Counted from the first letter of the stretch, positions 1-9,775 are shown. The stretch is DNA of 64,000 nucleotides from Flavobacterium profundi (GCF_006491645.1 NZ_VDCZ01000011.1:1-64000), one strand, 5' to 3'. The notes: a model not told the origin generated them from the letters alone. Program-made: numbers and translations.

Positions 1-48
1 TACGCATTCTAATTTAAATGCATAATCGTACTTGACTTTTCTTTCCAT
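1..48 (-). CDS. IS3-family transposase OrfA, N-terminal 16 residues only
   Basis: The minus-strand ATG at 48-46 opens a frame reading MERKVKYDYAFKLECV to the window edge. This is the usual N-terminus of the helix-turn-helix OrfA protein of flavobacterial IS3 elements, which binds the terminal repeats and is fused to the OrfB integrase by frameshifting. Its position just inside a recognisable IS terminus supports the call. The remainder is beyond the edge. Confidence 0.7.
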   Translation of the reverse strand, partial: MERKVKYDYAFKLECV

Positions 49-86
49 AAAAATACCCCCAAATAGTGTCTAACTTTTTGGGGGCA
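1..86 (-). mobile_element. End of an IS3-family (IS150-like) insertion sequence, cut by the window edge
   Basis: Read on the minus strand, the element begins at 86 with TGCCCCCAAAAAGTTAGACA, the kind of terminal inverted repeat starting TG and containing AAAAGTTAGAC that marks IS150-group IS3 elements. Within the tip the CCCCC and GGGGG runs (plus-strand 56-60 and 80-84) can pair. The transposase OrfA start codon follows 38 bases inside this end. The rest of the element lies outside the window, so the target duplication and intactness cannot be judged. Confidence 0.75.
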
Positions 87-143
87 GTGCAAAATGGGTC
101 GCTTTTTTTATACTTTAATTAAATGGTGTAATTTCTATTCTTA

Positions 144-824
144 TTACTTATTTTTTTTCTCCACAATTGGCTTGATATATTCAATAGTAAATTTAGCAGA
201 AACACCTGTATTCAAGCTCCAATCGTTATTAGTTAATAAGTTTCCATTACCATCATAAATGGCAAAATTAGCCGTATTTGGCCCAGCAAGACCTTGATTT
301 AAAGCCAATATATCTAAATAGTTATCTCCTTCTCTTAAATCTACATATGTGGTTTTGTAACTCGTATCTAAAAGTAAACTGGTAACTACTGTGATGTTGT
401 TTACTAAAATTTGCACTTTGTCTCCATCCGGGTCTGCATAGTCACGTGTCATAATTTTTATAATAGGCGTGGAAACTTTGTACTTGCCAAAAAAAACATC
501 TTCCCAATTCCCCTCTTTGGCGATTTCTTTATTGAGTTTATCTCTAACTTCATCTCCTGGATTGATGAATTTCTTATCATTATTTAATTCTAACACGCTC
601 TTCTTGGGTGTTGTGGTATTTAAATCAGAATATTTTTTCAGATAATTATCATCTTTATCCAAAATACTTTTATACTGCAAAGAAGGTAATGATGAAGGTG
701 AGGTACTGGAAGGATTGGAATCAAAAGGATTATTAAGTTGTAAATTAAAAGCTTGCTTCTTCTTATCTACTTGCGCATGCAAGCTGAGAGAAAATAAAAC
801 ACCAACTATCACTAACTTTTTCAT
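144..824 (-). CDS. Secreted protein of unknown function
   Basis: I do not recognise this family. The start is placed at the ATG before KKLVIVGVLFSLSLHAQ, a clean signal peptide; an upstream in-frame ATG at 854 would put charged residues (RLLKKNF) in front of it. The mature part begins with a low-complexity Ser/Pro/Asn stretch. A compact C-terminal domain follows, with DYADPDGDKVQILVNN and DNYLDILALNQGLAGPNTANF, a beta-rich pattern also seen in secreted Bacteroidota proteins. It stands alone between the IS end and the divergent TonB receptor, so it has no operon context. Confidence 0.65.
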   Translation of the reverse strand: MKKLVIVGVLFSLSLHAQVDKKKQAFNLQLNNPFDSNPSSTSPSSLPSLQYKSILDKDDNYLKKYSDLNTTTPKKSVLELNNDKKFINPGDEVRDKLNKEIAKEGNWEDVFFGKYKVSTPIIKIMTRDYADPDGDKVQILVNNITVVTSLLLDTSYKTTYVDLREGDNYLDILALNQGLAGPNTANFAIYDGNGNLLTNNDWSLNTGVSAKFTIEYIKPIVEKKNK

Positions 825-953
825 CACAAAATTCTTTTTCAACAAACGTATCATTTACGAATTAATTTAGCATGATAATTAACCATACATTAACAGATTT
901 TATACTAAAAGTACAAAAAAAATTATTCAATTTTGTAAAACAAAAATCATACC

Positions 954-3332
954 ATGGGCAAATCTATGAAATTAGTTTTACTATTTTTATCCTTCTTCTT
1001 TTTTAATAGTGTTTCTTCTCAAGAAAAATTTTCCTTAAGCGGGACCATTTCAGATAGTAATACCAATGAAACACTAATTGGCGTTACTGTTATTATTGAA
1101 GAATTAAAAACAGGGACAACAACCAATGAATATGGTTTTTATTCTATTACGCTTCCTAAAGGAAATTATACAGTTCGTTATACCTATATTGGTTTTCAAG
1201 ATATCGTAGAACAAATAAACTTAACGGAAAACATTCGTAAAAATGTAAGCCTTAAAGAAACAGACTATCAATTGGATGAAATTATAGTTTCTGAAAATAT
1301 TGAAAAACCGAATATTGAAAAACCAGAAATGAGTGTAAATAAAATTTCGGTAAATACGATTAAAAAACTACCCGTTGTACTTGGAGAAACTGATATTTTA
1401 AAATCTATCTTAACCTTGCCAGGGGTAACCAATGCTGGTGAAGGACAATCTGGTTTTAATGTAAGAGGTGGTGCGGCAGATCAAAATTTAATTTTATTAG
1501 ATGAAGCCACTATATATAATTCCTCGCACTTATTTGGTTTCTTTTCTGTTTTTAATGCAGATGCCATAAAAGATTTAAAGTTGTACAAAGGTGGTGTTCC
1601 TGCTCGATTTGGTGGTCGAGTAGCCTCTGTTTTAGACATTTATCAAAAAGATGGAAATAGTAATGGTTTTCATATTAATGGTGGAATTGGTCTTATATCT
1701 AGTAGAATTTTAGCAGAAGGACCTATTGTAAAAGACAAAGGGTCTTTTTTAGTAGCAGGAAGAAGTTCGTATGCACATCTCTTTTTAAAACTAACGGATA
1801 ATGAAAATTCTGCTTATTTCTATGATTTGAATACCAAATTAAGCTACAAATTAAACGATAATAATAACTTATACCTCTCTGGTTATTTCGGAAGAGACGT
1901 TTTTAGTTTAAACAAAAGTTTTGTAAACACCTATGGTAATTCGGTATTAAATTTACGTTGGAACCACTTATATACTGATAAGTTATTCTCTAACCTATCC
2001 CTTATATATAGTGATTATTATTACGGATTAACATTAGATTTTGTAGGCTTTAATTGGGATAGTGGTATTAAAAATTACAATATAAAATATGATTTCAAAC
2101 ATTATTTAAACGATAAGACAAAAATGACGTATGGTTTAAATGCGGTATATTATGATTTCAATCCAGGAAAAATTGAACCTAATAATGACGAATCTTCCAT
2201 AAATCCAGATCAATTGGATAAAAAATATGCCTTTGAACCTGCTTTCTACATTGATGCCGAACAAAAGCTTTCAGAAAAATTTTCTATCAATTATGGTTTA
2301 CGATACAGTCTATTTTATCGTCTAGGCTCACAAGAAATAAATGTTTACGCTAATAATGAGGCGGTTTCCTATGATAATGAGTTAAAAATTTATGAAAAGG
2401 CTACTCCAATTGGAACTAAAAAATATGGTACCAATGAAGTGATTGCTAATTTTAGCAATTTAGAGCCACGTTTTTCTATGGCTTACATAATCAACAAAGA
2501 GCAATCGGTTAAGGCAAGTTATAATCGAATGACACAGTATTTACATCTTATTTCCAATACACAATCTCCTACTCCTCTAGATGTTTGGGCTCCAAGTGAT
2601 GATTTTTTAAAACCTCAAATTTTGGATCAATTTGCTATTGGTTACCAAAAAAACACAAAAAACGGCAAATACTCTTTTGAAGTTGAATCCTTCTATAAAT
2701 ATGTAAAAAATCGTTTAGACTATATTGATGGAGCCGATTTAATAGCTAATAATGCGATCGAACAAGTTGTTTTAGCAGGAAAATCAAGAGCGTATGGTTT
2801 GGAAATTTTAGCTCGAAAAAATGAAGGTAAGTTAAACGGATGGATTTCTTACACCCTTTCAAGATCGGAGCAAAAAACGGAAGGAAGAACCGCTGAAGAA
2901 ACAGGTATCAATAATGGAAATTGGTACAAAACCGGTTGGGACAAAACCCATAATTTATCTGTTACGGGTGTATACGAATTAAATGAAAAATGGAGTTTTG
3001 GAAGTATTTTTTCTTTACAAACCGGACAACCTGTGACCTATCCTAACGGACAATATGTATATCAAGGAATTTCAGTTCCTAGTTATGGTGCAAGAAATGC
3101 GAATAATCTGCCAGCTTATCATCGTTTAGATATATCTGCAACCTTAACGCCTAGAAATAATGTTAATAAAAAATGGAAAGGTGAATGGGTATTTGGTATT
3201 TACAATGTATATAGTAGAAAAAATGCGGCCTCCATTAGTTTTAGACAAAATGCAGATTCAGGAAATAATGAAGCGGTTCGCTTATCAATATTCGGTATTG
3301 TACCGAGTGTAACGTATAATTTTAAATTTTAA
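954..3332 (+). CDS. TonB-dependent outer-membrane receptor with carboxypeptidase-like N-domain
   Basis: This 792-residue protein has a signal peptide ending near SVSSQ. A carboxypeptidase-regulatory-like beta domain spans about residues 25-110 (SGTISDSNTNETLIGVTVII). A TonB plug spans about 130-235, with GQSGFNVRGGAADQNLILLD and GGVPARFGGRVASVLDI. A long beta-barrel follows and ends in YNFKF, an aromatic outer-membrane C-terminus. It lacks the SusC signature and has no SusD partner. The next gene, four bases away, is a DUF4249 lipoprotein, the usual companion of this receptor type. The substrate is unknown. The ATG at 966 (MKLVLLF) is an equally plausible start. Confidence 0.9.
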   Translation: MGKSMKLVLLFLSFFFFNSVSSQEKFSLSGTISDSNTNETLIGVTVIIEELKTGTTTNEYGFYSITLPKGNYTVRYTYIGFQDIVEQINLTENIRKNVSLKETDYQLDEIIVSENIEKPNIEKPEMSVNKISVNTIKKLPVVLGETDILKSILTLPGVTNAGEGQSGFNVRGGAADQNLILLDEATIYNSSHLFGFFSVFNADAIKDLKLYKGGVPARFGGRVASVLDIYQKDGNSNGFHINGGIGLISSRILAEGPIVKDKGSFLVAGRSSYAHLFLKLTDNENSAYFYDLNTKLSYKLNDNNNLYLSGYFGRDVFSLNKSFVNTYGNSVLNLRWNHLYTDKLFSNLSLIYSDYYYGLTLDFVGFNWDSGIKNYNIKYDFKHYLNDKTKMTYGLNAVYYDFNPGKIEPNNDESSINPDQLDKKYAFEPAFYIDAEQKLSEKFSINYGLRYSLFYRLGSQEINVYANNEAVSYDNELKIYEKATPIGTKKYGTNEVIANFSNLEPRFSMAYIINKEQSVKASYNRMTQYLHLISNTQSPTPLDVWAPSDDFLKPQILDQFAIGYQKNTKNGKYSFEVESFYKYVKNRLDYIDGADLIANNAIEQVVLAGKSRAYGLEILARKNEGKLNGWISYTLSRSEQKTEGRTAEETGINNGNWYKTGWDKTHNLSVTGVYELNEKWSFGSIFSLQTGQPVTYPNGQYVYQGISVPSYGARNANNLPAYHRLDISATLTPRNNVNKKWKGEWVFGIYNVYSRKNAASISFRQNADSGNNEAVRLSIFGIVPSVTYNFKF

Positions 3333-3336
3333 AATC

Positions 3337-4161
3337 ATGGTACGAATTCTTCTAAAATTATCTCTTCTACTTATAACTTTAGTATCAATGCTTTCTTGTG
3401 AAGACGTCGTTGACATTGGTTTAGATACAGCTGAACCCAAATTAGTAATTGATGCTTCTATTAAATGGCAAAAAGGAACCGCAGGAAACGAACAAATCAT
3501 TCGATTGTCCACTACTGGTGATTTTTATCAAAATGGAACTCCTATAGCTTCAGGTGCAACAGTTTTTATAACTCATGGTGCAGAAACGTATACTTTTTTT
3601 GAAAACATTGGAACCAACACTTATAGCTGTTCTAATTTCAATCCTATTTTAAATGAAACCTATACTTTAACCGTAATTTATAAGGGTGAAACCTATATTG
3701 GTACAGAAACTTTATATCCAACACCAGATATCGACAATATTGAACAAACCGTTACTACAGGTTTTGGAGGAGAAGAAAACACACAAGTAAAATTCTTTTT
3801 TCAAGACGATGGATTACAAGATAATTTCTATCTCATTGGTTTTAAAAATAGTATGGTTGCTTTTCCAGAATATGGTGTTGTTGATGACGAATTCTTTCAA
3901 GGGAATCAAATGTTCGGACTTTACATAGATGAATTAGAGCCCAATGATCAATTGGTATTATCACTACAAGGTGTTTCTTCAAGGTACGCCAATTATATGG
4001 ACAAATTATTAAATATTGCAGGTACAGACGGTGGTAATCCCTTTACTACAGCTCCAGCAACCTTAAGAGGTAACATGGTCAATCAAACGAACCCAAATAA
4101 TTACCCTTATGGCTATTTTAGTTTAGGTGAAGTAGATATAGAAAATTATACCATTCAATAA
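3337..4161 (+). CDS. DUF4249-type lipoprotein partnering the TonB receptor
   Basis: The N-terminus has a lipoprotein signal with LVSMLSC and Cys21. Next comes EDVVDIGLDTAEPKLVIDAS, which matches the opening of DUF4249 proteins. The body is an Ig-like beta domain (TVFITHGAETYTFFEN, LNETYTLTVIYKGETY). DUF4249 proteins are typically encoded directly after TonB receptors of the class at 954 and are presumed surface partners in uptake. Spacing of four bases indicates one operon. The specific ligand cannot be read from the sequence. Confidence 0.85.
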   Translation: MVRILLKLSLLLITLVSMLSCEDVVDIGLDTAEPKLVIDASIKWQKGTAGNEQIIRLSTTGDFYQNGTPIASGATVFITHGAETYTFFENIGTNTYSCSNFNPILNETYTLTVIYKGETYIGTETLYPTPDIDNIEQTVTTGFGGEENTQVKFFFQDDGLQDNFYLIGFKNSMVAFPEYGVVDDEFFQGNQMFGLYIDELEPNDQLVLSLQGVSSRYANYMDKLLNIAGTDGGNPFTTAPATLRGNMVNQTNPNNYPYGYFSLGEVDIENYTIQ

Positions 4162-4205
4162 AAAGATCATTTCTTATATTCGTACTTTAATATAAAAACC
4201 ATTTT

Positions 4206-4868
4206 ATGTCTTCCCATCATATAGTTAGAGATGATCAAGAACCTGCATTAATTATTGCAAATGGTGCATCTTGTAGTGAAGAATTATTAGGACAATTACT
4301 AGAATGGTCTCCTTTGGTGATTGTATTAGATTCTGCTATTGATCGCGTATTGGAATTAGGGATAAAAATAGATGTTTTATTAGGTGATTTCGATCGTGGT
4401 TTTAACCCAGAACACTATAAAGAAAGTCAATATCCTATTGAAATTGTGCACACACCTAATCAAGATAAAACCGATTTAGAAAAAGCATTTGATTATTTAA
4501 TTGAACGTGGAATTCCAGCCGTTAATGTAATTTGGGCAACCGGAAAAAGAGCGGATCATACTATTACAAATGTTACGAACATTGTACGTTTTAGAAATGC
4601 CTTAAAAATTGTAATTCTAGATGATCATTCTAAAATTTTCTTACTGCCAAATAAGTTCGAAAAATGGTATCCTAAAAACACACCACTATCACTCATTCCA
4701 ATAGGTGAAGTTTCTGGAATTTCATCCAAAAATTTATTTTATCCCTTACAAAATGATACTTTAAAGATTGGCTATCGAACAGGAAGCAGTAATCATGCAA
4801 CTGAAGATGGTATTGTAGTCATAGAACATCAAAAAGGAGATTTATTATTAATGGAATGTTGGGATTAA
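4206..4868 (+). CDS. Thiamine pyrophosphokinase
   Basis: This 220-residue cytoplasmic enzyme transfers pyrophosphate from ATP to thiamine to make thiamine diphosphate. The catalytic N-domain shows VLLGDFDRG and TPNQDKTDLEKAFDYL, where the Asp residues bind Mg-ATP, and ATGKRADHTITNV. The C-terminal beta domain contains GYRTGSSNHATEDGI, matching the thiamine-binding half of the family. Length fits. It follows the DUF4249 gene by 44 bases and may be cotranscribed, though it is functionally unrelated unless that receptor takes up a vitamin, which is only a thought. Confidence 0.88.
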   Translation: MSSHHIVRDDQEPALIIANGASCSEELLGQLLEWSPLVIVLDSAIDRVLELGIKIDVLLGDFDRGFNPEHYKESQYPIEIVHTPNQDKTDLEKAFDYLIERGIPAVNVIWATGKRADHTITNVTNIVRFRNALKIVILDDHSKIFLLPNKFEKWYPKNTPLSLIPIGEVSGISSKNLFYPLQNDTLKIGYRTGSSNHATEDGIVVIEHQKGDLLLMECWD

Positions 4869-4893
4869 ACTTTTAGAAAGAAACCCATCATAA

Positions 4894-6072
4894 TTAATTT
4901 ATTATTATTTTCTTTCGTATTGTTACTCCTTCAAAAGACAATTGAATCAAATAAATACCCTGATTTAAATGACTAATATTTATATTTTCGAGCTGTTTTG
5001 GTGAATGAATCTTATTTTTAAAAACTTTTTTACCATATGTATCCAAAATCTCAATTTCATATTCCTTTGCAGGTAAAGTTCCAAAATCGATGAATACATT
5101 TTCTTTTACAGGATTTGGAAAAAAACGAACAGAAGCAGTATTAGTAAAAGCAGTTTCATCTAAGGTTGTTGTGGCAACTGCAAAATGCATCATGGCACCA
5201 GTAGCAGCTTTCGCAACATTATAATTATATACAGGATCCATATTGATTAACAAATCAGTAGCTGAATGCTTATGAGAAGTTTCATTCTTTTCAAAAAAAC
5301 CAGTTATCACCTCATTATTATCTTCAAAAGGCATATAATCAGATGCATATGCATAAGATAAATAAGTATTTAAAGGAGAATATAATCCTACACAAGTTAT
5401 CAATTCGTTGGTAATTGTATTTGATGCAGCATTATTGGTCGTAGGCGTACCTGTATCTCTTTCACAAGTAATGGTATTATTGGTCATTCCTGCCACTCCT
5501 CCTACTTCATCTAAATTAAACACTAACTTTATATCTAATTTAGGATTGGTTGCGTTAACAACGGTATTTACATAATGTTGACTGCCTACTAATCCATCTT
5601 CTTCACCACTAAAATTGATAAATTTTATCGAATATTCTGTTGGTATATTTTGCAACAATCGGGCTACTTCCAATATGCTCGCAATACCACTTCCATTATC
5701 ATTTGTTCCAGTACCAACAATAGAATCGTAGTGACCACAAATAATAACAAATGTATTCGGATAAAGCGTACCTACTTTTGTCACAACAAGATTTTTACAG
5801 GTATAACCTCCATTCGTAAAGGAATCTTCCTGAAATTGTGCAACCGTATATCCAAATCCTAAGTATTTATTTCGTAACCAATTGTAAGTATCTTCCAAAG
5901 GTTGCGTACCTCTTCTTTTCACTCCTAAATTCTCAAATTCGGTTAAATAGGTAGTAATATTAGTTTGAGAAACTTGATTGGAAACCTCAGCATAATAGGG
6001 AATAAAAGTTTGTGAGGAAGCTATACTAGCAAGAAATAATCCTGCTAATAAGTAGATAGATTTAGTTTTCAT
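4894..6072 (-). CDS. T9SS-exported M28-family metallopeptidase
   Basis: A signal peptide (LLAGLFLASIASSQ) is followed by a zinc aminopeptidase domain of the M28 family. The likely metal and catalytic residues sit in IICGHYDSI, GTNDNGSGIA, FSGEEDGLVGS, NLDEVGG and SHKHSATD. The last 75 or so residues form a type A T9SS sorting domain, beginning FFPNPVKENVFIDF and ending GIYLIQLSFEGVTIRKKI. The protein should be secreted or surface-attached and cleave N-terminal residues from peptides. It converges with the thiamine pyrophosphokinase gene and is monocistronic. Confidence 0.9.
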   Translation of the reverse strand: MKTKSIYLLAGLFLASIASSQTFIPYYAEVSNQVSQTNITTYLTEFENLGVKRRGTQPLEDTYNWLRNKYLGFGYTVAQFQEDSFTNGGYTCKNLVVTKVGTLYPNTFVIICGHYDSIVGTGTNDNGSGIASILEVARLLQNIPTEYSIKFINFSGEEDGLVGSQHYVNTVVNATNPKLDIKLVFNLDEVGGVAGMTNNTITCERDTGTPTTNNAASNTITNELITCVGLYSPLNTYLSYAYASDYMPFEDNNEVITGFFEKNETSHKHSATDLLINMDPVYNYNVAKAATGAMMHFAVATTTLDETAFTNTASVRFFPNPVKENVFIDFGTLPAKEYEIEILDTYGKKVFKNKIHSPKQLENINISHLNQGIYLIQLSFEGVTIRKKIIIN

Positions 6073-6129
6073 GTTATGTTATGTTTGTGAAACAATAATA
6101 CTAAAATAGTAGCTATTATACAATGTATT

Positions 6130-6720
6130 TTATTGATTAATAACATCTATCGCTTGATAAAAGCGTTTGGTATAATGAGAAGAATTTAATTCACTAATGG
6201 TCACTTTCATCACTTTCCCTGAAGAAGCATGAATAAACTTTGAATTCTTTCCATTTGCCTCACACACAATCCCAACATGACCTATTGAGGTACTATCTTG
6301 ATATCCCTTAAAAACCAAAACATCACCTAAAGCAATGTCATCCACAGAAATTGGTTTTCCAAAATTTTTAAAACCACTTGAACTTCTTGGTACTTGAATA
6401 TCAAAATTTTTAAAAACATAATTCACAAATCCAGAACAATCAAAACCTTTTTTGGGGTCTTGGGAAGAATAAACATAGGGAATATCTATAAAGGTTTTGG
6501 CAAAATCAACCAAAGCTACTCGACTGGTTTCCTGACGGATTTCCTCTTTTACAATTTCTTCTTTTGGTAAAAGCATTTCAGCCTCCTCTTCTTCTATTAT
6601 AAAAGTTACAGTTCTGGGTTTAGATTCCTCTACCAAATCCTTTTCCTTATCTTCAAAACATTGAAAACTTAACAAAATAAAGGCTAATACAACTAAAAAA
6701 TTCAATTTCATGGCTTTCAT
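6130..6720 (-). CDS. NlpC/P60-family cell-wall hydrolase, exported
   Basis: The N-terminus is a hydrophobic export signal ending LLSFQC, possibly a lipoprotein although Ser-Phe-Gln is a poor lipobox. A charged linker rich in Glu follows, then a C40 peptidase domain. The catalytic Cys lies in KKGFDCSGFVNYVF, His in SIGHVGIV, and the third residue in FIHASSG. Such enzymes cut peptidoglycan stem peptides in the periplasm. The ATG at 6711 (MKLNFLV) is an alternative start. It is divergent from uvrB, with about 140 bases between them. Confidence 0.88.
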   Translation of the reverse strand: MKAMKLNFLVVLAFILLSFQCFEDKEKDLVEESKPRTVTFIIEEEEAEMLLPKEEIVKEEIRQETSRVALVDFAKTFIDIPYVYSSQDPKKGFDCSGFVNYVFKNFDIQVPRSSSGFKNFGKPISVDDIALGDVLVFKGYQDSTSIGHVGIVCEANGKNSKFIHASSGKVMKVTISELNSSHYTKRFYQAIDVINQ

Positions 6721-6793
6721 TTTTTGAATACAATCAAAAATAACGATTTCAAATTTGAATTTTGTTAAAATAAAATAAAAGCATACAATTCAC

Positions 6794-6801
6794 TATCTTT
6801 G
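6794..6801 (+). promoter_or_regulatory. Putative -7 promoter box for uvrB
   Basis: TATCTTTG matches the Bacteroidota -7 consensus TAnnTTTG and lies 59 bases before the uvrB start in the intergenic space. No convincing -33 TTG was found at the usual spacing. Confidence 0.45.
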
Positions 6802-6859
6802 TTAGTTAGATAATGCAATAAAAAAACATTATCAAAACGAATGTAAAAATTAAAAATAC

Positions 6860-8848
6860 ATGAAGTTTCAAGTCGTATCAGATTACAAACCCACTGGAGA
6901 CCAACCACAAGCCATTGAAAAATTAGCGAAAGGAATTATCAGTGGAGAAAAATATCAAACGCTTTTAGGAGTTACAGGTTCTGGAAAAACTTTTACGGTA
7001 GCCAATGTGGTTCAGGAAGTGCAAAAGCCAACCTTAGTTTTGGCACATAATAAAACATTGGCAGCCCAATTGTATTCAGAATTCAAACAATTTTTCCCAA
7101 ATAATTCCGTACAATACTTTGTTTCTTACTACGATTATTACCAGCCCGAAGCTTTTATTCCTGTTACAGGAACCTATATAGAAAAGGATTTGTCGATTAA
7201 TGAGGAATTAGAAAAGTTGCGTTTAAGTACTACTTCTGCCCTGCTTTCTGGTCGAAGAGACATTATTGTTATTTCTTCTGTCTCTTGTTTGTATGGTATT
7301 GGTAACCCTGTAGAATTTCAAAAAAATGTCGTTAGTATTGAAAGAGATCAGGTGATTTCTCGTACCAAATTCTTACATCGTTTAGTACAAAGTTTATATG
7401 CGCGTACTGAAGGTGAATTTACTCCAGGAACTTTTCGTATTAAAGGAGATACGGTAGAAGTTTTTCCAAGTTATGCAGACGAACCTTTTCGTATTCATTT
7501 TTTTGGAGATGAAATTGAAGAAATCGAATCCTTTGACGCCCGTTCGGCTCAAGTAATTGAAAAATATCAAAAACTGAATATTTATCCTGCAAATATGTTT
7601 GTAACTTCTCCAGATGTTTTACAAAAAGCAATTTGGGAGATTCAACAAGATTTAGTAAAACAAGTAGACTACTTTAAAGAAATTGGCAAACATTTAGAAG
7701 CCAAACGTTTAGAAGAACGCACCAATTTTGATTTGGAAATGATTCGAGAACTAGGTTATTGTTCTGGAATTGAAAATTATTCCAGATATCTAGATGGCCG
7801 TGAAGCAGGTACCAGACCTTTTTGTTTGCTCGATTACTTTCCAGATGATTATTTAATGGTAGTTGATGAAAGTCACGTTACGGTTTCTCAAGTTCATGCG
7901 ATGTATGGAGGTGATCGCAGTAGAAAAGAGAATTTAGTAGAATATGGTTTTCGATTACCCGCTGCTATGGATAATCGTCCGTTAAAATTTGAAGAATTTG
8001 AAGCCCTTCAAAATCAAGTGGTTTATGTTTCTGCAACGCCTGCCGATTATGAATTAGAAAAATCAGAAGGAATTTATGTGGAGCAAATTATTCGTCCAAC
8101 AGGATTATTGGATCCCATCATTGAAATTCGCCCTAGCGCCAATCAAATTGATGATTTAATAGAAGAAATTCAAGTGCGTTGTGAAGCAGACGAACGCGTT
8201 TTAGTCACTACATTAACCAAAAGAATGGCAGAAGAATTAACCAAATACCTGACTAAAGTAGCCATTCGATGCCGTTACATTCATTCGGATGTAGACACTT
8301 TAGAGCGTGTTGAAATAATGCAAGATCTGCGTAAAGGACTGTTTGATGTGTTAATTGGAGTGAATTTATTAAGGGAAGGTTTAGATTTGCCCGAAGTGTC
8401 TTTAGTTGCTATTTTAGATGCCGACAAAGAAGGATTTTTAAGAAGTCACCGTTCTTTAACCCAAACCGTTGGTCGTGCGGCTCGTAATGTGAATGGGAAA
8501 GCCATCATGTATGCAGATAAAATAACACAAAGCATGCAAAAAACCATTGACGAGACCAATTACAGAAGGGAAAAGCAGATGAATTACAACCGAGAAAATA
8601 ATTTGGTTCCCAAAGCCTTAAATAAAAGTTTAGGCAATGCACTAAGCGGTAATTCGGTTTCAACCCATTACTATGAAAATTTAGAATATAAAGCAGCCGA
8701 ACCTGAAAGCGAATATTTATCTAAACCTGAAATTGAAAAAAAAATTCGCGAAAAAAGAAAAGCCATGGAAAAAGCTGCCAAAGAACTGGATTTCATCCAA
8801 GCTGCTAAACTAAGAGACGAAATAAAAGTATTACAAGAAAAAATATAA
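6860..8848 (+). CDS. uvrB: Excinuclease ABC subunit UvrB
   Basis: This 662-residue DNA helicase-like damage-verification subunit of nucleotide excision repair works with UvrA and UvrC in the cytoplasm. Walker A is GVTGSGKT at residues 37-44. The Tyr-rich beta-hairpin that clamps DNA is seen in YYDYYQPEAFIP. Walker B appears as VVDESHVT. Helicase motif VI is in LTQTVGRAARN. A C-terminal UVR motif (EKAAKELDFIQAAKLRDEI) contacts UvrA/UvrC. Length and all motifs are normal. Confidence 0.98.
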   Translation: MKFQVVSDYKPTGDQPQAIEKLAKGIISGEKYQTLLGVTGSGKTFTVANVVQEVQKPTLVLAHNKTLAAQLYSEFKQFFPNNSVQYFVSYYDYYQPEAFIPVTGTYIEKDLSINEELEKLRLSTTSALLSGRRDIIVISSVSCLYGIGNPVEFQKNVVSIERDQVISRTKFLHRLVQSLYARTEGEFTPGTFRIKGDTVEVFPSYADEPFRIHFFGDEIEEIESFDARSAQVIEKYQKLNIYPANMFVTSPDVLQKAIWEIQQDLVKQVDYFKEIGKHLEAKRLEERTNFDLEMIRELGYCSGIENYSRYLDGREAGTRPFCLLDYFPDDYLMVVDESHVTVSQVHAMYGGDRSRKENLVEYGFRLPAAMDNRPLKFEEFEALQNQVVYVSATPADYELEKSEGIYVEQIIRPTGLLDPIIEIRPSANQIDDLIEEIQVRCEADERVLVTTLTKRMAEELTKYLTKVAIRCRYIHSDVDTLERVEIMQDLRKGLFDVLIGVNLLREGLDLPEVSLVAILDADKEGFLRSHRSLTQTVGRAARNVNGKAIMYADKITQSMQKTIDETNYRREKQMNYNRENNLVPKALNKSLGNALSGNSVSTHYYENLEYKAAEPESEYLSKPEIEKKIREKRKAMEKAAKELDFIQAAKLRDEIKVLQEKI

Positions 8849-8850
8849 GT

Positions 8851-9309
8851 ATGCTATACAAAAAACTGTGTTTCGCTGTATTATTTTTAGTTTTCTTTAC
8901 GAATGCTCAAAATACAAACCCTAATTATGATGCCACATTAGCTGAGAAATTAAAGGCAGATGATTATGGCATGAAATCCTATGTTTTTGTTGTTCTAAAA
9001 ACAGGAAGTACTACTACTACTGATAAAGATTTTATTGCTTCATGTTTCAAAAGTCATATGGATAATATTCATCAAATGGTAAAAGACAAAAAATTAATTG
9101 TCGCTGGACCTATGAATAAAAATGAGGCAAATATACGGGGTATCTTTATTTTAGATGTTGCAACTTTTGACGAAGCCAATAGGTTACTTCAAAACGACAA
9201 GGCAATAAAAGAAAAATTATTTACAGTCGAACTTTATAATTGGTATGGCTCAGCTGCTTTATCTGAATATATTGAAGTTTCAGACAAAATTTGGAAAATT
9301 AAACCTTAA
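8851..9309 (+). CDS. YciI-like protein with signal peptide
   Basis: The gene starts two bases after the uvrB stop, so it is probably cotranscribed. A short signal peptide (LCFAVLFLVFFTNAQ) precedes a ferredoxin-like YciI/DGPF domain, seen in YVFVVLKTGSTT, CFKSHMDNIHQMVKDKKLIV and AGPMNKNEANIRGIFILDV. YciI-fold proteins have His/Asp pairs thought to be catalytic, but no defined reaction is known for exported members. It could act in the periplasm. The link to DNA repair is positional only. Confidence 0.75.
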   Translation: MLYKKLCFAVLFLVFFTNAQNTNPNYDATLAEKLKADDYGMKSYVFVVLKTGSTTTTDKDFIASCFKSHMDNIHQMVKDKKLIVAGPMNKNEANIRGIFILDVATFDEANRLLQNDKAIKEKLFTVELYNWYGSAALSEYIEVSDKIWKIKP

Positions 9310-9313
9310 AATA

Positions 9314-9775
9314 ATGAAAACACAAGAAATTCTTCAGTTAAACGATGAAATAGAAATCATTGAAGCTATTGGAAGTATCATTTGGAATAAAAAAGACGAA
9401 GACGAAACCCTAACTGAAGGAGAAACGAATTTTGTCTTGATTGACATTTTTGAAGGCGCTATGAATGAAGGTGGTTTTTCATTCTTTTTTAGCAAAGAAG
9501 CAGGTGATTATGCAAAAGAAATAATGAATGCTTATCAAAAAATTGGTGCTCCAAAAACCGCACATTTAATTTCTAAAGCAATCGGTTTGTTTGGGATGAA
9601 TAACTATCATGAAGTTACAGAACCTAGAGTAAAAAGTATGGCTAAGCTAGATGAAAAAGTATTTTCAGGTTGGGAAGATTTGGACGAAATTTTTTTCAAT
9701 GACGAGCAAGAAGAAGATGTGGTGTCACTAATTATAAATTACATTAGAAGTAATCCAAACCAATTTAATTATTAA
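9314..9775 (+). CDS. DMP19/DUF4375-like protein
   Basis: The start is placed at the ATG of KTQEILQLNDEIEIIEAIG, four bases after the preceding stop; the longer frame from 9245 would overlap the YciI-like gene. The protein has the GGFSFFFSKEAGDYAKEIMN segment and IGAPKTAHLISKAIGLFG, which match the DUF4375 helical domain found in DMP19-type proteins. It is cytoplasmic, acidic at the C-terminal side, and of unknown role. Identification rests on memory of the family pattern. Confidence 0.7.
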   Translation: MKTQEILQLNDEIEIIEAIGSIIWNKKDEDETLTEGETNFVLIDIFEGAMNEGGFSFFFSKEAGDYAKEIMNAYQKIGAPKTAHLISKAIGLFGMNNYHEVTEPRVKSMAKLDEKVFSGWEDLDEIFFNDEQEEDVVSLIINYIRSNPNQFNY

